Assembly (NCBI GenBank): GCA_047971245.1
Contig: JBKDZN010000122.1
Location: 1-29,843, forward strand
Length of the DNA: 29,843 nucleotides
Source: CADEDH01 sp047971245
Lineage (GTDB): Bacteria; Actinomycetota; Acidimicrobiia; Acidimicrobiales; SZUA-35
Reading direction: 5' to 3'
The notes under the pieces were generated by a model, which ran no database searches, was not told the origin of the DNA, and was given only the letters and a program-made list of their open reading frames with translations. Positions within the stretch are counted from its first letter, which is position 1. Each line of letters opens with the position of its first letter. A program made the translations under genes and the position numbers. Below, one piece after another: positions 14,455 through 22,634 of the stretch.

Positions 14455-14669
14455 CGCTCCTGCCCTCGTGAGTCTCCGCGCGGGTCCACAAGCCCGCGCC
14501 GTCAAACGCTCTGCCCGAGACCCCAGTATGCGCGGCCCCAGTGACACCGGACGGACCGGGCGAACCCATCTCCACCGGACGGTCCGCGAGTGGGGGGCGG
14601 GGCCTGCCGTACACTCGGCCATGACGTCCGGGCTGCGGAGCCGGACCCACCCAGCCACCCGAGCGGAGC

Positions 14670-15638
14670 ATGAGCGATCTCGCGCCACCACGGCTCAATC
14701 CGGCCCAGCAACGCATCACCGACGAACTCGGTTCCCCGCGAGCCGAGCGGCCGTGCTTTCCCGACAACCTGGGTGACGTGCTCCGCTCCCGGCTCACCGA
14801 GACGCTCAACCCGGTGCTCGACAAGACCGACGAGGCCGTCTTCGTCTCGAAACGGTCACTGGCCCTGCTTCACGCCTGCGAGCACCGGTACGTGGCCGAT
14901 CAGGCGGACGAGTTCGTCTGGTCGATCCCGGTGGCCCGTGGTGTCGTGACCCACAAGGCCATCGAGCTCCTGGTCGGGTGGCGGGGTGAACCGACCCCCT
15001 TGGAGCTCGTCGAGCGGGCCATCGACCGCCTCGAGGCCGACGAGAACGGGGTGGGTGGCTTCCTCGCCGAGCTCGATGCAGCGGAACGGGCCCAGCTGAC
15101 GGGGTTGGCCAACGACCAGGTGGCCACGTTCTGCGAGACCTTCCCGCCCCTGCGCCGCCACTGGGTACCGGTGGCCGAGTCACGGGTCCGGGCCGAGCTG
15201 TGCGACGACCGCCTCGCCCTGCTCGGCAAGGTCGATCTCACGCTCGGCCGGGCCGACGGCAATGTGGCCGGCAAGGTGCTGATCGACCTGAAGGGCGGGC
15301 GCCCATCCCCCACCCACGGCGACGACCTCCGCTTCTACGCCCTGCTGGAGACCCTCAAGCTCGGCGTCCCACCCCGCCTGCTGGTCACCTACTACCTCGA
15401 GGCCGGTGAACCCCGGGCCGAGACGGTCACCGTCGACCTGCTGGAGGCCGCGGCCCGCCGGGTGATCGACGCCGTGGCGAAGCTGGTCGACATCACCGGG
15501 CCGGCGGCCCGGATCCCGGAACGGACCGGCGGACCCGGGTGCCGGTGGTGCCCGGCCCGACCCGATTGCGTGGACGGTCGCCGGGCGCTGCACCTGCTCG
15601 ATGATCCCGAGAGCGACGCCTTCCTCGCGCTCGGGTAA
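14670..15638 (+). CDS. Cas4/AddB-like PD-(D/E)XK nuclease with Fe-S cysteines
   Basis: A 322-residue RecB-type nuclease-superfamily protein. Visible active-site parts are His95 in GVVTHKAIELL, Asp189 in LLGKVDL, and Asp206-x-Lys208 in KVLIDLKGG, followed by the helix DDLRFYALL. Four cysteines match the Cas4/AddB iron-sulfur pattern: Cys70 in LHACEHRY upstream of the nuclease core, and Cys291, Cys294 and Cys300 in GCRWCPARPDC (CxxCx5C). In relatives this 4Fe-4S cluster staples the fold of DNA-end-processing exonucleases. There is no helicase domain and no cas, addA or recB gene nearby, so it is a stand-alone nuclease, role unknown. GAGCGGAGC precedes the ATG. Confidence 0.87.
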   Translation: MSDLAPPRLNPAQQRITDELGSPRAERPCFPDNLGDVLRSRLTETLNPVLDKTDEAVFVSKRSLALLHACEHRYVADQADEFVWSIPVARGVVTHKAIELLVGWRGEPTPLELVERAIDRLEADENGVGGFLAELDAAERAQLTGLANDQVATFCETFPPLRRHWVPVAESRVRAELCDDRLALLGKVDLTLGRADGNVAGKVLIDLKGGRPSPTHGDDLRFYALLETLKLGVPPRLLVTYYLEAGEPRAETVTVDLLEAAARRVIDAVAKLVDITGPAARIPERTGGPGCRWCPARPDCVDGRRALHLLDDPESDAFLALG

Positions 15639-15649
15639 CCGGCCGGTGG

Positions 15650-16750
15650 TCAGACCGAGGCTTCGATCCGGTCCGGCTCGTCCACCTCGCCGCTTCCGCC
15701 CCCCGGATAGCGCCGCCGGAACAGCAACCCGGCCACGAATCCGCTCAGCACCGGGAACCACAGCGACACCATCCGGTAGGCGATGGTGGCCAGACCGGCG
15801 TCGCGGGCCGGGATGCCCGACACGACGAGGGTTGAGTACAGCCCAACCTCGACGAAGCCGATTCCCCCCGGGGTGAGGGGCACCATGGCCAGCACCGCGG
15901 CCGCGGCGTAGGCGAGCAGCACCAGGCTCAGGCGTGGCTGGGCGCCCACGGCGTACAGGGCGGCGATGAGGGCGAGGTAGTCGAACACCCAGTTGCCGGC
16001 CGCGGCCACCAGGGCTCGGGGCCAGCGATACTCAAGCACGGCGACCACCCGGTCACGCTCGGCGATCAGGTCGTCGGGGTCGAACGTCCAGTGCCGGCGA
16101 AACAGCCGGGACAGTGGGCGCAACATGGTGTCGATCCCCCGGCCCACAGCGTGCAACGGCCGGGTGAACAGCACGGCGGTGCCACCGGCCACGATGAGCA
16201 GGACGAAGATGCCGCCCCCGGCGATCGCGGCGGGCAGGAGGCGTTCGGGGATGGGCGCTCCGGCCAGGGCGAGCAGGCCGGCGATGGTGGGGATGGCGAA
16301 CAGCAGGGCGTTGCTGATCATCGTGGTGGCGGCGAGAGCGCTGGCCGCCTGGGGGGCGCTGACACCACCGACCGACAACATCCGGTAGAGCGCGGCTCCA
16401 CCAGCCGCGGCCCCGCCGGGAACGACCCGGCTCACCGAATTGGAGACCAGTTGGCTGGTGGAGACCACGAACCATGATGCCCCCGGCAACGACTGCCGGA
16501 TGAGCGCCCACATGGAGACGAAGCTGGCCACTTCCAGCAGCATCATGGCCACGAACCAGGCGGGCTGGATCTCCCGCAACCGGTCGGCCGACAGCACCAC
16601 TTCCGAGAGGCGCTGCTGCATCAGGTAGAGGAGACCGACGCCGACGGCGAGGACGACACCCCGGCCCAGCAGACGCCGGATGTGCTGGACGCCGATGGGG
16701 AGATCGCGGATCTCGTCGACCAGGGAGGTGGCCCGCCGCCGGTCGCTCAT
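15650..16750 (-). CDS. YbhN/AglD-type (UPF0104) integral membrane protein
   Basis: About 366 residues with roughly eight membrane helices, of the lysylphosphatidylglycerol-synthetase-TM / YbhN family. Recognisable features are QLVSNSVSRVVPGGAAAGG in the first half and MVPLTPGGIGFVEVGLYS near the end, both conserved signatures. Family members act as lipid flippases or handle polyprenyl or diacylglycerol-linked substrates; only the flippase-like membrane domain is present here, without the aminoacyl-transfer domain of MprF. The ATG at 16750 overlaps the Maf stop (ATGA), so translation is coupled. It ends 11 nt from the convergent nuclease gene. Confidence 0.87.
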   Translation of the reverse strand: MSDRRRATSLVDEIRDLPIGVQHIRRLLGRGVVLAVGVGLLYLMQQRLSEVVLSADRLREIQPAWFVAMMLLEVASFVSMWALIRQSLPGASWFVVSTSQLVSNSVSRVVPGGAAAGGAALYRMLSVGGVSAPQAASALAATTMISNALLFAIPTIAGLLALAGAPIPERLLPAAIAGGGIFVLLIVAGGTAVLFTRPLHAVGRGIDTMLRPLSRLFRRHWTFDPDDLIAERDRVVAVLEYRWPRALVAAAGNWVFDYLALIAALYAVGAQPRLSLVLLAYAAAAVLAMVPLTPGGIGFVEVGLYSTLVVSGIPARDAGLATIAYRMVSLWFPVLSGFVAGLLFRRRYPGGGSGEVDEPDRIEASV

Positions 16751-17436
16751 GGTGATCCGGCCCAGTCCGAAAGGGGCCAACCGAGCTCACGGCTGAGGCG
16801 ATCGAGGGTACTGATCGGCAAACCGACGATCCCGTGGTAGGTGCCTTCGATGCGTTCCACGAACACCCCGGCCCGGCCCTGGATGGCGTAGGATCCGGCC
16901 ACGTCCAGCGGTTCGCCGGTGGCGACGTAGGCCTCGATCTCGGCGTCGTCGAGGTCCCGGAGCCACACCGTCGAACGGTCCAGATCGACCACGCAACGTT
17001 GCCCGTCGGCCACCGCCACGGCACTGACCACCTGATGGGACCGGCCCGAAAGGCGGCGCAGCATCCGCGCCGCATCGGCCGGGTCGTCCGGCTTGCCCAG
17101 GATCTCGCCGTCGAGGTCGATCACGGTGTCACCACCGATCACTACGGCGGCGGACCGTCCGGGCCGGCGGGCGTGGCCGGTGACGGCCTTGGTCTCGGCC
17201 AGGCGGCGGGCCAGGGCGGCGGGGGTCTCCCCCGGGCGGGCGCATTCGTCGACGTCGACCGGGGCCACCTCGACCGTGATCCCAAGATCGGCCAGGAGCC
17301 GCCGACGTCGGGGGGACGCCGAGGCGAGGACCAGCCGGGGCCGCGCCGGAGACACGACTGGCGCCGGGTCGTCGACCACCGACGCTGCGGCCGGTTCGAC
17401 ACCCACCGGTTCGACACTCACGCCTTCGGGAGCCAT
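16747..17436 (-). CDS. Maf-family nucleotide pyrophosphatase
   Basis: Maf proteins hydrolyse dTTP, UTP or modified nucleoside triphosphates to monophosphates, cleaning the nucleotide pool. The family signatures are present in order: LVLASASPRRRRLL, ARRLAETKA, GGDTVIDLDGEILGKP, RRLSGRSHQVVSAVA, and GRAGVFVERIEGTYHGIVGL. The ATG at 17436 (one of two adjacent ATGs) gives 229 residues with a VEP-rich extension; the GTG at 17355 would give 202, nearer the usual length. A TAGTTT element just upstream of the ATG would suit a leaderless transcript. Maf is coupled to the YbhN-type gene by a 4-nt overlap. Confidence 0.9.
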   Translation of the reverse strand: MAPEGVSVEPVGVEPAAASVVDDPAPVVSPARPRLVLASASPRRRRLLADLGITVEVAPVDVDECARPGETPAALARRLAETKAVTGHARRPGRSAAVVIGGDTVIDLDGEILGKPDDPADAARMLRRLSGRSHQVVSAVAVADGQRCVVDLDRSTVWLRDLDDAEIEAYVATGEPLDVAGSYAIQGRAGVFVERIEGTYHGIVGLPISTLDRLSRELGWPLSDWAGSP

Positions 17437-17537
17437 CATGCCCAAACTAGCCGTAACGGGGGGCGGGTGCGGCCGCGCCCGGGAGTCGGCGGCGCTCACC
17501 TGGAGTCCGCCGGTGCTGGGTGCCACACTTGCTGCCC

Positions 17538-18290
17538 ATGAATCTGGTCCGCGTGGAAACCGCCGACGGTGTCGGCACCATCACCCTGTCCGACCCCGAC
17601 CGCCGTAACGCGGTCACGCTCGAGATGTGCGCCGAACTCGACGACGCCATCTCCCGACTGGAGGCGGACTCATCGGTGAATGCCCTGGTCATCACGGGTG
17701 CGCCGCCGGCGTTCTGTGCGGGCGCCGACCTCAGCCATCTGGGCGATTCGGCCGAGGAGGGTCTGCTGGCGATCTATGAGGGGTTCCTCCGGGTCGGACG
17801 CTCTCCCCTGCCCACCATTGCCGCGGTGAACGGGGCCGCGGTGGGGGCCGGCATGAACCTGGCCCTGATCTGTGACGTTCGCCTCGCTGGCCGTTCGGCC
17901 CGGTTCGACGACCGTTTCCTCAATTTGGGGATCCATCCCGGCGGGGGCCACACGTGGATGTTCCAGAACATCACCGGTCCCCAGGCGGCGTCGGCCGCGG
18001 TGCTGTTCAGCACGGTGATGGACGGGCCGGAGGCGGAGCGGGTCGGTCTGGCCTACAAGTGCTACGAGGACGACGACCTCCAGGCTGCCGCCCACGAGAT
18101 GGCGGCCCGGGCCGGGGCGGTACCGCGCGACCTGCTGGTCAAGACCAAGCAGACGATGCAGGACATCCGCCATGTGGCCACCCAGCGGGCCGCGGTGGAT
18201 CACGAGCTCGGTCCCCAGGCCTGGTCGACCCGTCAACCGGCGTTCCGTGACAAGCTGGCCGCGCTCAAGGCGAAGATCTCCAGCCGCTGA
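17538..18290 (+). CDS. Enoyl-CoA hydratase/isomerase-family protein
   Basis: A 250-residue crotonase-fold protein. The first oxyanion-hole segment is PAFCAGADLSHLG, and the second is NGAAVGAGMNLALICDVRLA. The usual first catalytic Glu region reads RFDDRFLNLGIHPGGGHTW, where a hydratase commonly has a Glu; here Gly/His residues occupy it, so reaction type (hydratase, isomerase or other) is open. The substrate is an acyl-CoA. The ATG at 17538 fits the domain start (LVRVETADGVGTITL). It is divergent from Maf and ends before a strong hairpin. No fatty-acid oxidation partner is adjacent. Confidence 0.9.
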   Translation: MNLVRVETADGVGTITLSDPDRRNAVTLEMCAELDDAISRLEADSSVNALVITGAPPAFCAGADLSHLGDSAEEGLLAIYEGFLRVGRSPLPTIAAVNGAAVGAGMNLALICDVRLAGRSARFDDRFLNLGIHPGGGHTWMFQNITGPQAASAAVLFSTVMDGPEAERVGLAYKCYEDDDLQAAAHEMAARAGAVPRDLLVKTKQTMQDIRHVATQRAAVDHELGPQAWSTRQPAFRDKLAALKAKISSR

Positions 18291-18304
18291 CCCGGTCGGC
18301 CGGG

Positions 18305-18337
18305 GTAGGGCGCCCGACAACCAGGAGGGCGCCCTAC
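18305..18337. terminator. Strong bidirectional hairpin terminator
   Basis: A perfect 11-bp inverted repeat GTAGGGCGCCC / GGGCGCCCTAC with an 11-nt loop lies between two convergent genes; its right arm includes the stop codon of the acetyltransferase gene. There is no T-tract. Position and stability suit termination from both sides. Confidence 0.65.
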
Positions 18338-18927
18338 AACCAGTCGTTGACAAGCTGATCGCGGCGGACAGCCCACTCTTCGGAGGTCATGGCGTAGCGG
18401 AGGTGGTCCTCCCAGGCCCCGTTGATCTCGAGGTAGCGCTCGGCGATGCCCTCGACCCGGATCGCCAGCTTCTCCACCACCCGGCGGGAGGCGGCGTTGC
18501 GGGGGACGATGGAGATCTGGATCCGGTGCAGCCGCTGCACCTCGAAGGCGTATCTGGCGATGACCACGACGGCTTCGGGCATGTAGCCGTGACCGGCGTG
18601 GGCTTCGTCGATCCAGTAGCCGACGTAGGCATTCTGGTAGGCACCCCGCTGCACCGAGTTGAGGTTGATCTCCCCGGCTAGGGCCCGGTCGACGAAGATC
18701 CCGAAGCCGTAGCCGGCCCCGAGCTGCCATTCCCGTTCCCGGGCGTGGCAACGGAGGCTGAAGGCGTTCCGGTCCTCGACCACGTCGGGTCCGTGCGGCG
18801 CCCGGGCCGGCTCCCATTTCGTCAGCCACTCCGTATTGCGCCGCCTGACCTCACGCCAGGCCTCGAAATCGCCAGGCACGAGGCGGCGCAGCACGATTCG
18901 ACGTCCGACCAGGGTGGTGGATGACAC
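18334..18927 (-). CDS. RimJ/RimL-type GNAT acetyltransferase
   Basis: About 197 residues of the GNAT family, closest in style to RimJ (ribosomal-protein Ala N-acetyltransferase). Features are the N-terminal VGRRIVLRRLVPGDFEAW, the substrate-side strand LAGEINLNSVQRGAYQNAYV, GYWIDEAHAGHGYMPEAV containing the acetyl-CoA loop, and the late NAASRRVVEKLA helix. Acetylation of a protein N-terminus or a small amine is expected; the target is unknown. I chose the GTG at 18927, just before the domain. An ATG-type start slightly upstream (18945) would overlap the Ppx/GppA stop region. Confidence 0.88.
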   Translation of the reverse strand: MSSTTLVGRRIVLRRLVPGDFEAWREVRRRNTEWLTKWEPARAPHGPDVVEDRNAFSLRCHAREREWQLGAGYGFGIFVDRALAGEINLNSVQRGAYQNAYVGYWIDEAHAGHGYMPEAVVVIARYAFEVQRLHRIQISIVPRNAASRRVVEKLAIRVEGIAERYLEINGAWEDHLRYAMTSEEWAVRRDQLVNDWL

Positions 18928-18937
18928 GCCCCGCAGC

Positions 18938-19915
18938 CTAGCCACCGGTGGTCTGTCCGGCCGTCGCGATGATCCCGTCGGCGAGACCCCGTTGGGAGAC
19001 CACCACCTCGGGCAGGTTGAGCCGTCGCATCACCCCGACCAGCAGCCCGCAGCTGCCGACGATGTCGTCGACCCGCCCGGCGGGTAGTCCGGGGTTGTGA
19101 CGGCGGTCGTCGGCGGCCTCGGTGGCCACGGTGCGGAACACGTCCTCGGCGGCGTCGCGGCTGAGCACGAACCCGTGCACCGGACCGTCACCGGAACCGT
19201 TGAGCGGGTCGTCGATCAGGCCGATCTCGACCGCGGCGATGGTGATCACCGCCCCGGTGGCCAGCAGCGGCGCCCCGGCCCGTAGCGCTTCGACCACCGG
19301 CGGCACCTCGCGGTCGACGTCGTCGACGTGGAGCTCGACCACCGACAGCATGGCCGAGAGCTCCTCGGGGGCCGGGGGATCGGCGTGGAGGTAGGTGGCG
19401 CTGAGCAGCCGACCGCCGATGGGGAGCGACCGGCCGGCGTGGATGCCCCCGGCGGCGGTGCCCGCCGCGAGTTCGGTGGAGCCGCCACCCAGATCGAGGG
19501 TGACCACCGGGCCGGTCCCGGCCAGGGCCGGATCGGACGCGGCGCCCAGGAATCCCAGCCGGGCCTCCTCGTCGGCGCCGAGCACCGTCAGCTCCACCCC
19601 CACGCGGGCGCGAACCAGGGTTCGGAGCCGGTCGAGATCGGTGGCCGAACGACATCCGGCCGTTCCGACCACGGTGAGGGCGGCCGGGTCACCGCTCAGG
19701 CCGCGCTCGCCGAGCACCCGGCCGAACCCGCTGAGGGTCCGATCCACCCGGTCGAGGGCGGCGTCGCCGAAGGGGCGACCGGTGACGACCCCGACCGGGG
19801 ACATGACCGCACCCCCCATGATCGTGTCGGCGCTGCGCCGCAGCCGGCCCCCGGGGCCGGTGACGAGCAGCTTGGTCGACACCGAGCCCAGGTCGATGAC
19901 CGCGTGCCCGGTCAC
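18938..19915 (-). CDS. Ppx/GppA-family exopolyphosphatase
   Basis: About 325 residues of the ASKHA phosphatase fold. The phosphate-1 loop is AVIDLGSVSTKLLV, the connect region has VVGTAGCRSATD, and the phosphate-2 loop is VTLDLGGGSTELAAG; ATGAVITIAAVEIGL is the adenosine-type motif. Ppx/GppA enzymes remove terminal phosphates from polyphosphate and/or convert pppGpp to ppGpp. There is no C-terminal HD extension, as in actinobacterial short forms. The GTG at 19915 overlaps the DUF501 stop (GTGA). The DUF501-ppx pair is the conserved tail of the actinobacterial eno-ftsB-DUF501-ppx string. Confidence 0.92.
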   Translation of the reverse strand: MTGHAVIDLGSVSTKLLVTGPGGRLRRSADTIMGGAVMSPVGVVTGRPFGDAALDRVDRTLSGFGRVLGERGLSGDPAALTVVGTAGCRSATDLDRLRTLVRARVGVELTVLGADEEARLGFLGAASDPALAGTGPVVTLDLGGGSTELAAGTAAGGIHAGRSLPIGGRLLSATYLHADPPAPEELSAMLSVVELHVDDVDREVPPVVEALRAGAPLLATGAVITIAAVEIGLIDDPLNGSGDGPVHGFVLSRDAAEDVFRTVATEAADDRRHNPGLPAGRVDDIVGSCGLLVGVMRRLNLPEVVVSQRGLADGIIATAGQTTGG

Positions 19916-20430
19916 GTGCCCGGTTCGCTCGGGTCGAACCGGTGCCCGGACTCGGCCAGGCGTTCGATTACCCACGCCCCGACCGGGTCGTCGTGCCCGG
20001 CGAGATGGTTGGCCAGGTGGGCGTGGAGGCATTTCACGCCGACGCGCGTCCCGCCGACCCCGCCGGAGGGGCGCGGCCCGGCGTGCTCCGGGTCGAGCAG
20101 GGTGTCCCGTTCGGTCGCGTAGCGATCGTGGGCCGCCTGGATGAGGGCGGGTTCGATCTCGGCCTCGGCGCGTTTCACACCCCCCTCGGACTCGAGGGTC
20201 CCGACCGCCCGGCTCAGGGCCCGATCGACCAGCCAGAACCGGGTGGGCATCGGTCGCCCACTGTCCAGCAGCGGTTGGTTGGCGACCACCACCGGTGAGC
20301 CGTCGTGACGGCGGAGGATGACCTCGAACGCCCCTTGGGGGGCGCGGCCGAGCAGGCGGGCCACCGCGGCCCGGTCGGCGTCCGGGGAGGGGGGGCCGGC
20401 GGTGACGGCCAGGGTGGCGTCGGTGGTCAA
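19912..20430 (-). CDS. DUF501-family protein
   Basis: About 172 residues of the DUF501 family, conserved in actinobacteria but without known activity. Visible signatures are LLGRAPQGAFEVILRRHDGS, PTRFWLVDRALSRAVGTLES and, near the end, GVKCLHAHLANHLAGHDDPV, with the conserved Cys-Leu-His core. The TTG at 20430 overlaps the CoxG stop (TTGA); a GTG a few codons inside is also possible. In many actinobacteria DUF501 follows the FtsB/DivIC gene; here it follows coxG instead. Confidence 0.88.
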   Translation of the reverse strand: MTTDATLAVTAGPPSPDADRAAVARLLGRAPQGAFEVILRRHDGSPVVVANQPLLDSGRPMPTRFWLVDRALSRAVGTLESEGGVKRAEAEIEPALIQAAHDRYATERDTLLDPEHAGPRPSGGVGGTRVGVKCLHAHLANHLAGHDDPVGAWVIERLAESGHRFDPSEPGT

Positions 20431-21242
20431 TCCCGGCGACCGAGGATCCAGTACAGGATCATCAGCAGCAGGGCGACACCCCCGGCCACCGGCAGCGCCC
20501 GCTTGGCCATCGAGCCGCCGGAGACCGACAGCAGGTCGACCGGTTCCGGCTCCGGGCTGTCGATCTTGCGGACCGCGGACGATCCCGCGGCGGCCGAACC
20601 GGAGGATCCCGCGGTGGACGAGCTCGCGGCGGTGGACGACGCCACCCCGGCCACCGAGCCGGCGTTCGACGACCGGGTTCCCGTGCTCGGCGACTGGGCC
20701 GGGGCGGTGGCCGAGCCGGACGCGGCGGTGGCCGGCGCCGGGGCGGCGCTGCCGGTGGGAGAGGCCCCGGCGGCCGCGGTCGACGCCGACGCCGGGCCCG
20801 TCTCGGCCAGCTTGTCGCGCAGATTGTCGGTGAACTGGCCGAGGATCTTCTTCGACACGTCCTCGATCGCGCCCCGGCCGAAACTGGCGATCTTGCCGCT
20901 GAGACTCAGGTCGGTCTGGATGGAGACATTGGTGGCGCTGTCGCCCACCGGTGTCATGGTGGCGGTGACCGTGGCGTTGGCGTTCCCCTGCCGGGGGTCG
21001 CGGCCCTCGGCCTTCAATTTGGCCACCTTGTTGGCCTCGTCCTGCTCGACGAAGCTGGCCTTGCCCTTGTACTGGGCGGTGATCGGACCGACCTTGACCT
21101 TCACGACCCCGCGGTACTCGTCGCCCTCGACCTCCTGGAGCTGGGCCCCAGGCATGCACGGGGCGATGAACTCGAGATCATTGAGGATCTTCCACGTCTC
21201 GTCGACGTTTCGGTCGATCTTGAACTCATTTGTCAGTTCCAT
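20427..21242 (-). CDS. coxG: CoxG-type SRPBCC protein with C-terminal membrane anchor
   Basis: 271 residues. Residues 1-145 form an SRPBCC domain of the CO-dehydrogenase subunit G family (ELTNEFKIDRNVDETWKILN, FIAPCMPGA, DLSLSGKIASFGRGAIEDVS). A linker of about 90 residues made mostly of Ala, Ser, Thr, Gly and Pro follows. Residues about 249-267 are one membrane helix with a short cytoplasmic tail (ILGRRD). In mycobacterial CO dehydrogenase, CoxG binds menaquinone and delivers it to the enzyme, and the helix tethers the long-linker protein to the membrane. The ATG at 21242 has GGAGG upstream; the gene overlaps the MocA-like gene by 10 nt. Confidence 0.9.
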   Translation of the reverse strand: MELTNEFKIDRNVDETWKILNDLEFIAPCMPGAQLQEVEGDEYRGVVKVKVGPITAQYKGKASFVEQDEANKVAKLKAEGRDPRQGNANATVTATMTPVGDSATNVSIQTDLSLSGKIASFGRGAIEDVSKKILGQFTDNLRDKLAETGPASASTAAAGASPTGSAAPAPATAASGSATAPAQSPSTGTRSSNAGSVAGVASSTAASSSTAGSSGSAAAGSSAVRKIDSPEPEPVDLLSVSGGSMAKRALPVAGGVALLLMILYWILGRRD

Positions 21243-21841
21243 CGTCGAAGATCCTCCAACGTGTCAATATCGATCGGATTTCCACTGCACGGTATCTCTG
21301 AAACCAGCTCTGGTCGCTCGCGCCACCAGCGCCGGGCGCCCTCATCCCCGGTCCGAGGGATCTGAGCCCATACCTTACGGTGAAGTCGCACCGGCGGTCG
21401 ACGCACACCGTCGAATCCGGCCACGGCGATCGGTGTGTCGGCGGCCGCCACTGCCGACCAGGCCGAGGCGGGGATCATCGGCTGGTCTCCGAGGCCGATC
21501 ACCACGGCCTCGTGACCGTCAGCGGCGGCACGGTCGAGCGCGACACCCACCGACGTGGCCTGCCCCTCGGCCCAGCGCGGGTTGGCCACCAGCGCCACCG
21601 TGGGCCCGGTCCCGTCCCGGTCGAGCACCGGGCCGCCCGAGGGGGAACCGATCCCGGCCAACGCGCCGGTGAGATCGACGGCACCGGTGATCACATACAG
21701 GGCGTCGAGGCCGGCCCCCCGGGCCGCCTGTACCGCCCACCACACCACGGGCCGGCCCCGAAACGGAGCCAGCAGCTTGTGCTCGGATCCCTCGAAACGG
21801 CTTCCCCGACCAGCGGCCAGGACCGCACCGGCCACGGTCAC
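21233..21841 (-). CDS. MocA/MobA-like molybdenum cofactor nucleotidyltransferase
   Basis: 202 residues of the MobA-like NTP-transferase fold. The nucleotide-binding loop is AGAVLAAGRGSRFEGSEHKL, the metal-binding region is GLGDQPMI, and NPRWAEGQATSVG is typical of MocA and of CoxD-cluster relatives. MocA transfers CMP to the molybdopterin cofactor of xanthine-dehydrogenase-type enzymes; a guanylyl or other variant cannot be excluded. The GTG at 21841 overlaps the XdhC-like stop (GTGA), and its own stop overlaps coxG by 10 nt, placing it firmly in the cox-type unit. Confidence 0.87.
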   Translation of the reverse strand: MTVAGAVLAAGRGSRFEGSEHKLLAPFRGRPVVWWAVQAARGAGLDALYVITGAVDLTGALAGIGSPSGGPVLDRDGTGPTVALVANPRWAEGQATSVGVALDRAAADGHEAVVIGLGDQPMIPASAWSAVAAADTPIAVAGFDGVRRPPVRLHRKVWAQIPRTGDEGARRWWRERPELVSEIPCSGNPIDIDTLEDLRRWN

Positions 21842-22629
21842 GAGTGGATGTCACCTACACGGTCGCGGAGGGACGGGGCGAGCCGGCCGGACCGGCGAGC
21901 GATGATCTCCGCGCAGATCGACACCGCCGTCTCCTCCGGGGTGCGGGCGCCGAGGTCGAGCCCGATCGGCGCCATGATGCGGTCGAGTTCGGCGTCGGTC
22001 ACCCCCTCCTCCCGGAGACGGCGGTTCCGGTCGTCGGTGGTGCGCCGTGATCCCATGGCCCCCAGGTAGCCGACATCGGTCCGCAGGGCCGAGATGACCG
22101 CCGGGACATCGAACTTCGGGTCGTGGGTGAGGACGCACACCGCGTCGCGGGGGCCGAGCCGGTCGCCCACCTTGTCGAGGAGACGGTGGGGCCAGTCGAC
22201 GACGACCTCGTCGGCCGCCGGGAACCGTCGGGCCGTGGCGAACACCGGGCGGGCGTCACAGACCGAGACCCGCTAGCCCAACACCTTGGCCATCCGGCTG
22301 AGTGCCGCGGTGAAATCGACGGCGCCGAAGATCAGCATCTGGGGCGGTGGGGCGAAGGACTCGATGAAAACGGTGACGTCTTCCTGGCGGGCCTCCCCGT
22401 CGGGCCCGTAGTGGCGGACCCCGGTGGTGCCGGCGGCCAACTCCCCCCGGGCGTCACGTTCGACCACCCGGTCGAGCCCGTCGGTGCCGAGCGAACCCCG
22501 GACCGACCCGTCACCGGTGATGAGCAGCTTGCCGCCCACACCGATCCCGTCGATCACGGTGGCCAGCACGGCCGGTTCTTCGGCGGCGACCGCGGCCGCC
22601 AGCCGGTCGAACAGGGAGGTGTCCGTCAT
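21838..22629 (-). pseudogene. XdhC-like maturation factor interrupted by in-frame TAG
   Basis: XdhC-type proteins bind molybdenum cofactor, help its sulfuration and insert it into xanthine/CO dehydrogenases. The N-terminal XdhC/CoxI domain is intact from the ATG at 22629 (AVLATVIDGIGVGGKLLI, then MLIFGAVDFTAALSRMAKVL). A TAG at 22273-22275 then ends the frame after Leu-Gly. The same frame continues directly as RVSVCDARPVFATARRFPAA and the full Rossmann domain (DVGYLGAMGSRRTTDDRNRR, IGLDLGARTPEETAVSI). Family members usually have a Tyr at the stop position, so a TAC/TAT-to-TAG change is likely. It could be a nonsense mutation, an assembly error, or two separate domains if the second half restarts internally. 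Confidence 0.8.
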
Positions 22630-22634
22630 CCCCG

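Noticed and set aside
22273..22275. TAG as pyrrolysine or other recoded codon
   Set aside because: No pyrrolysine genes or recoding element are visible, and the family has an ordinary Tyr here; a nonsense change is simpler.
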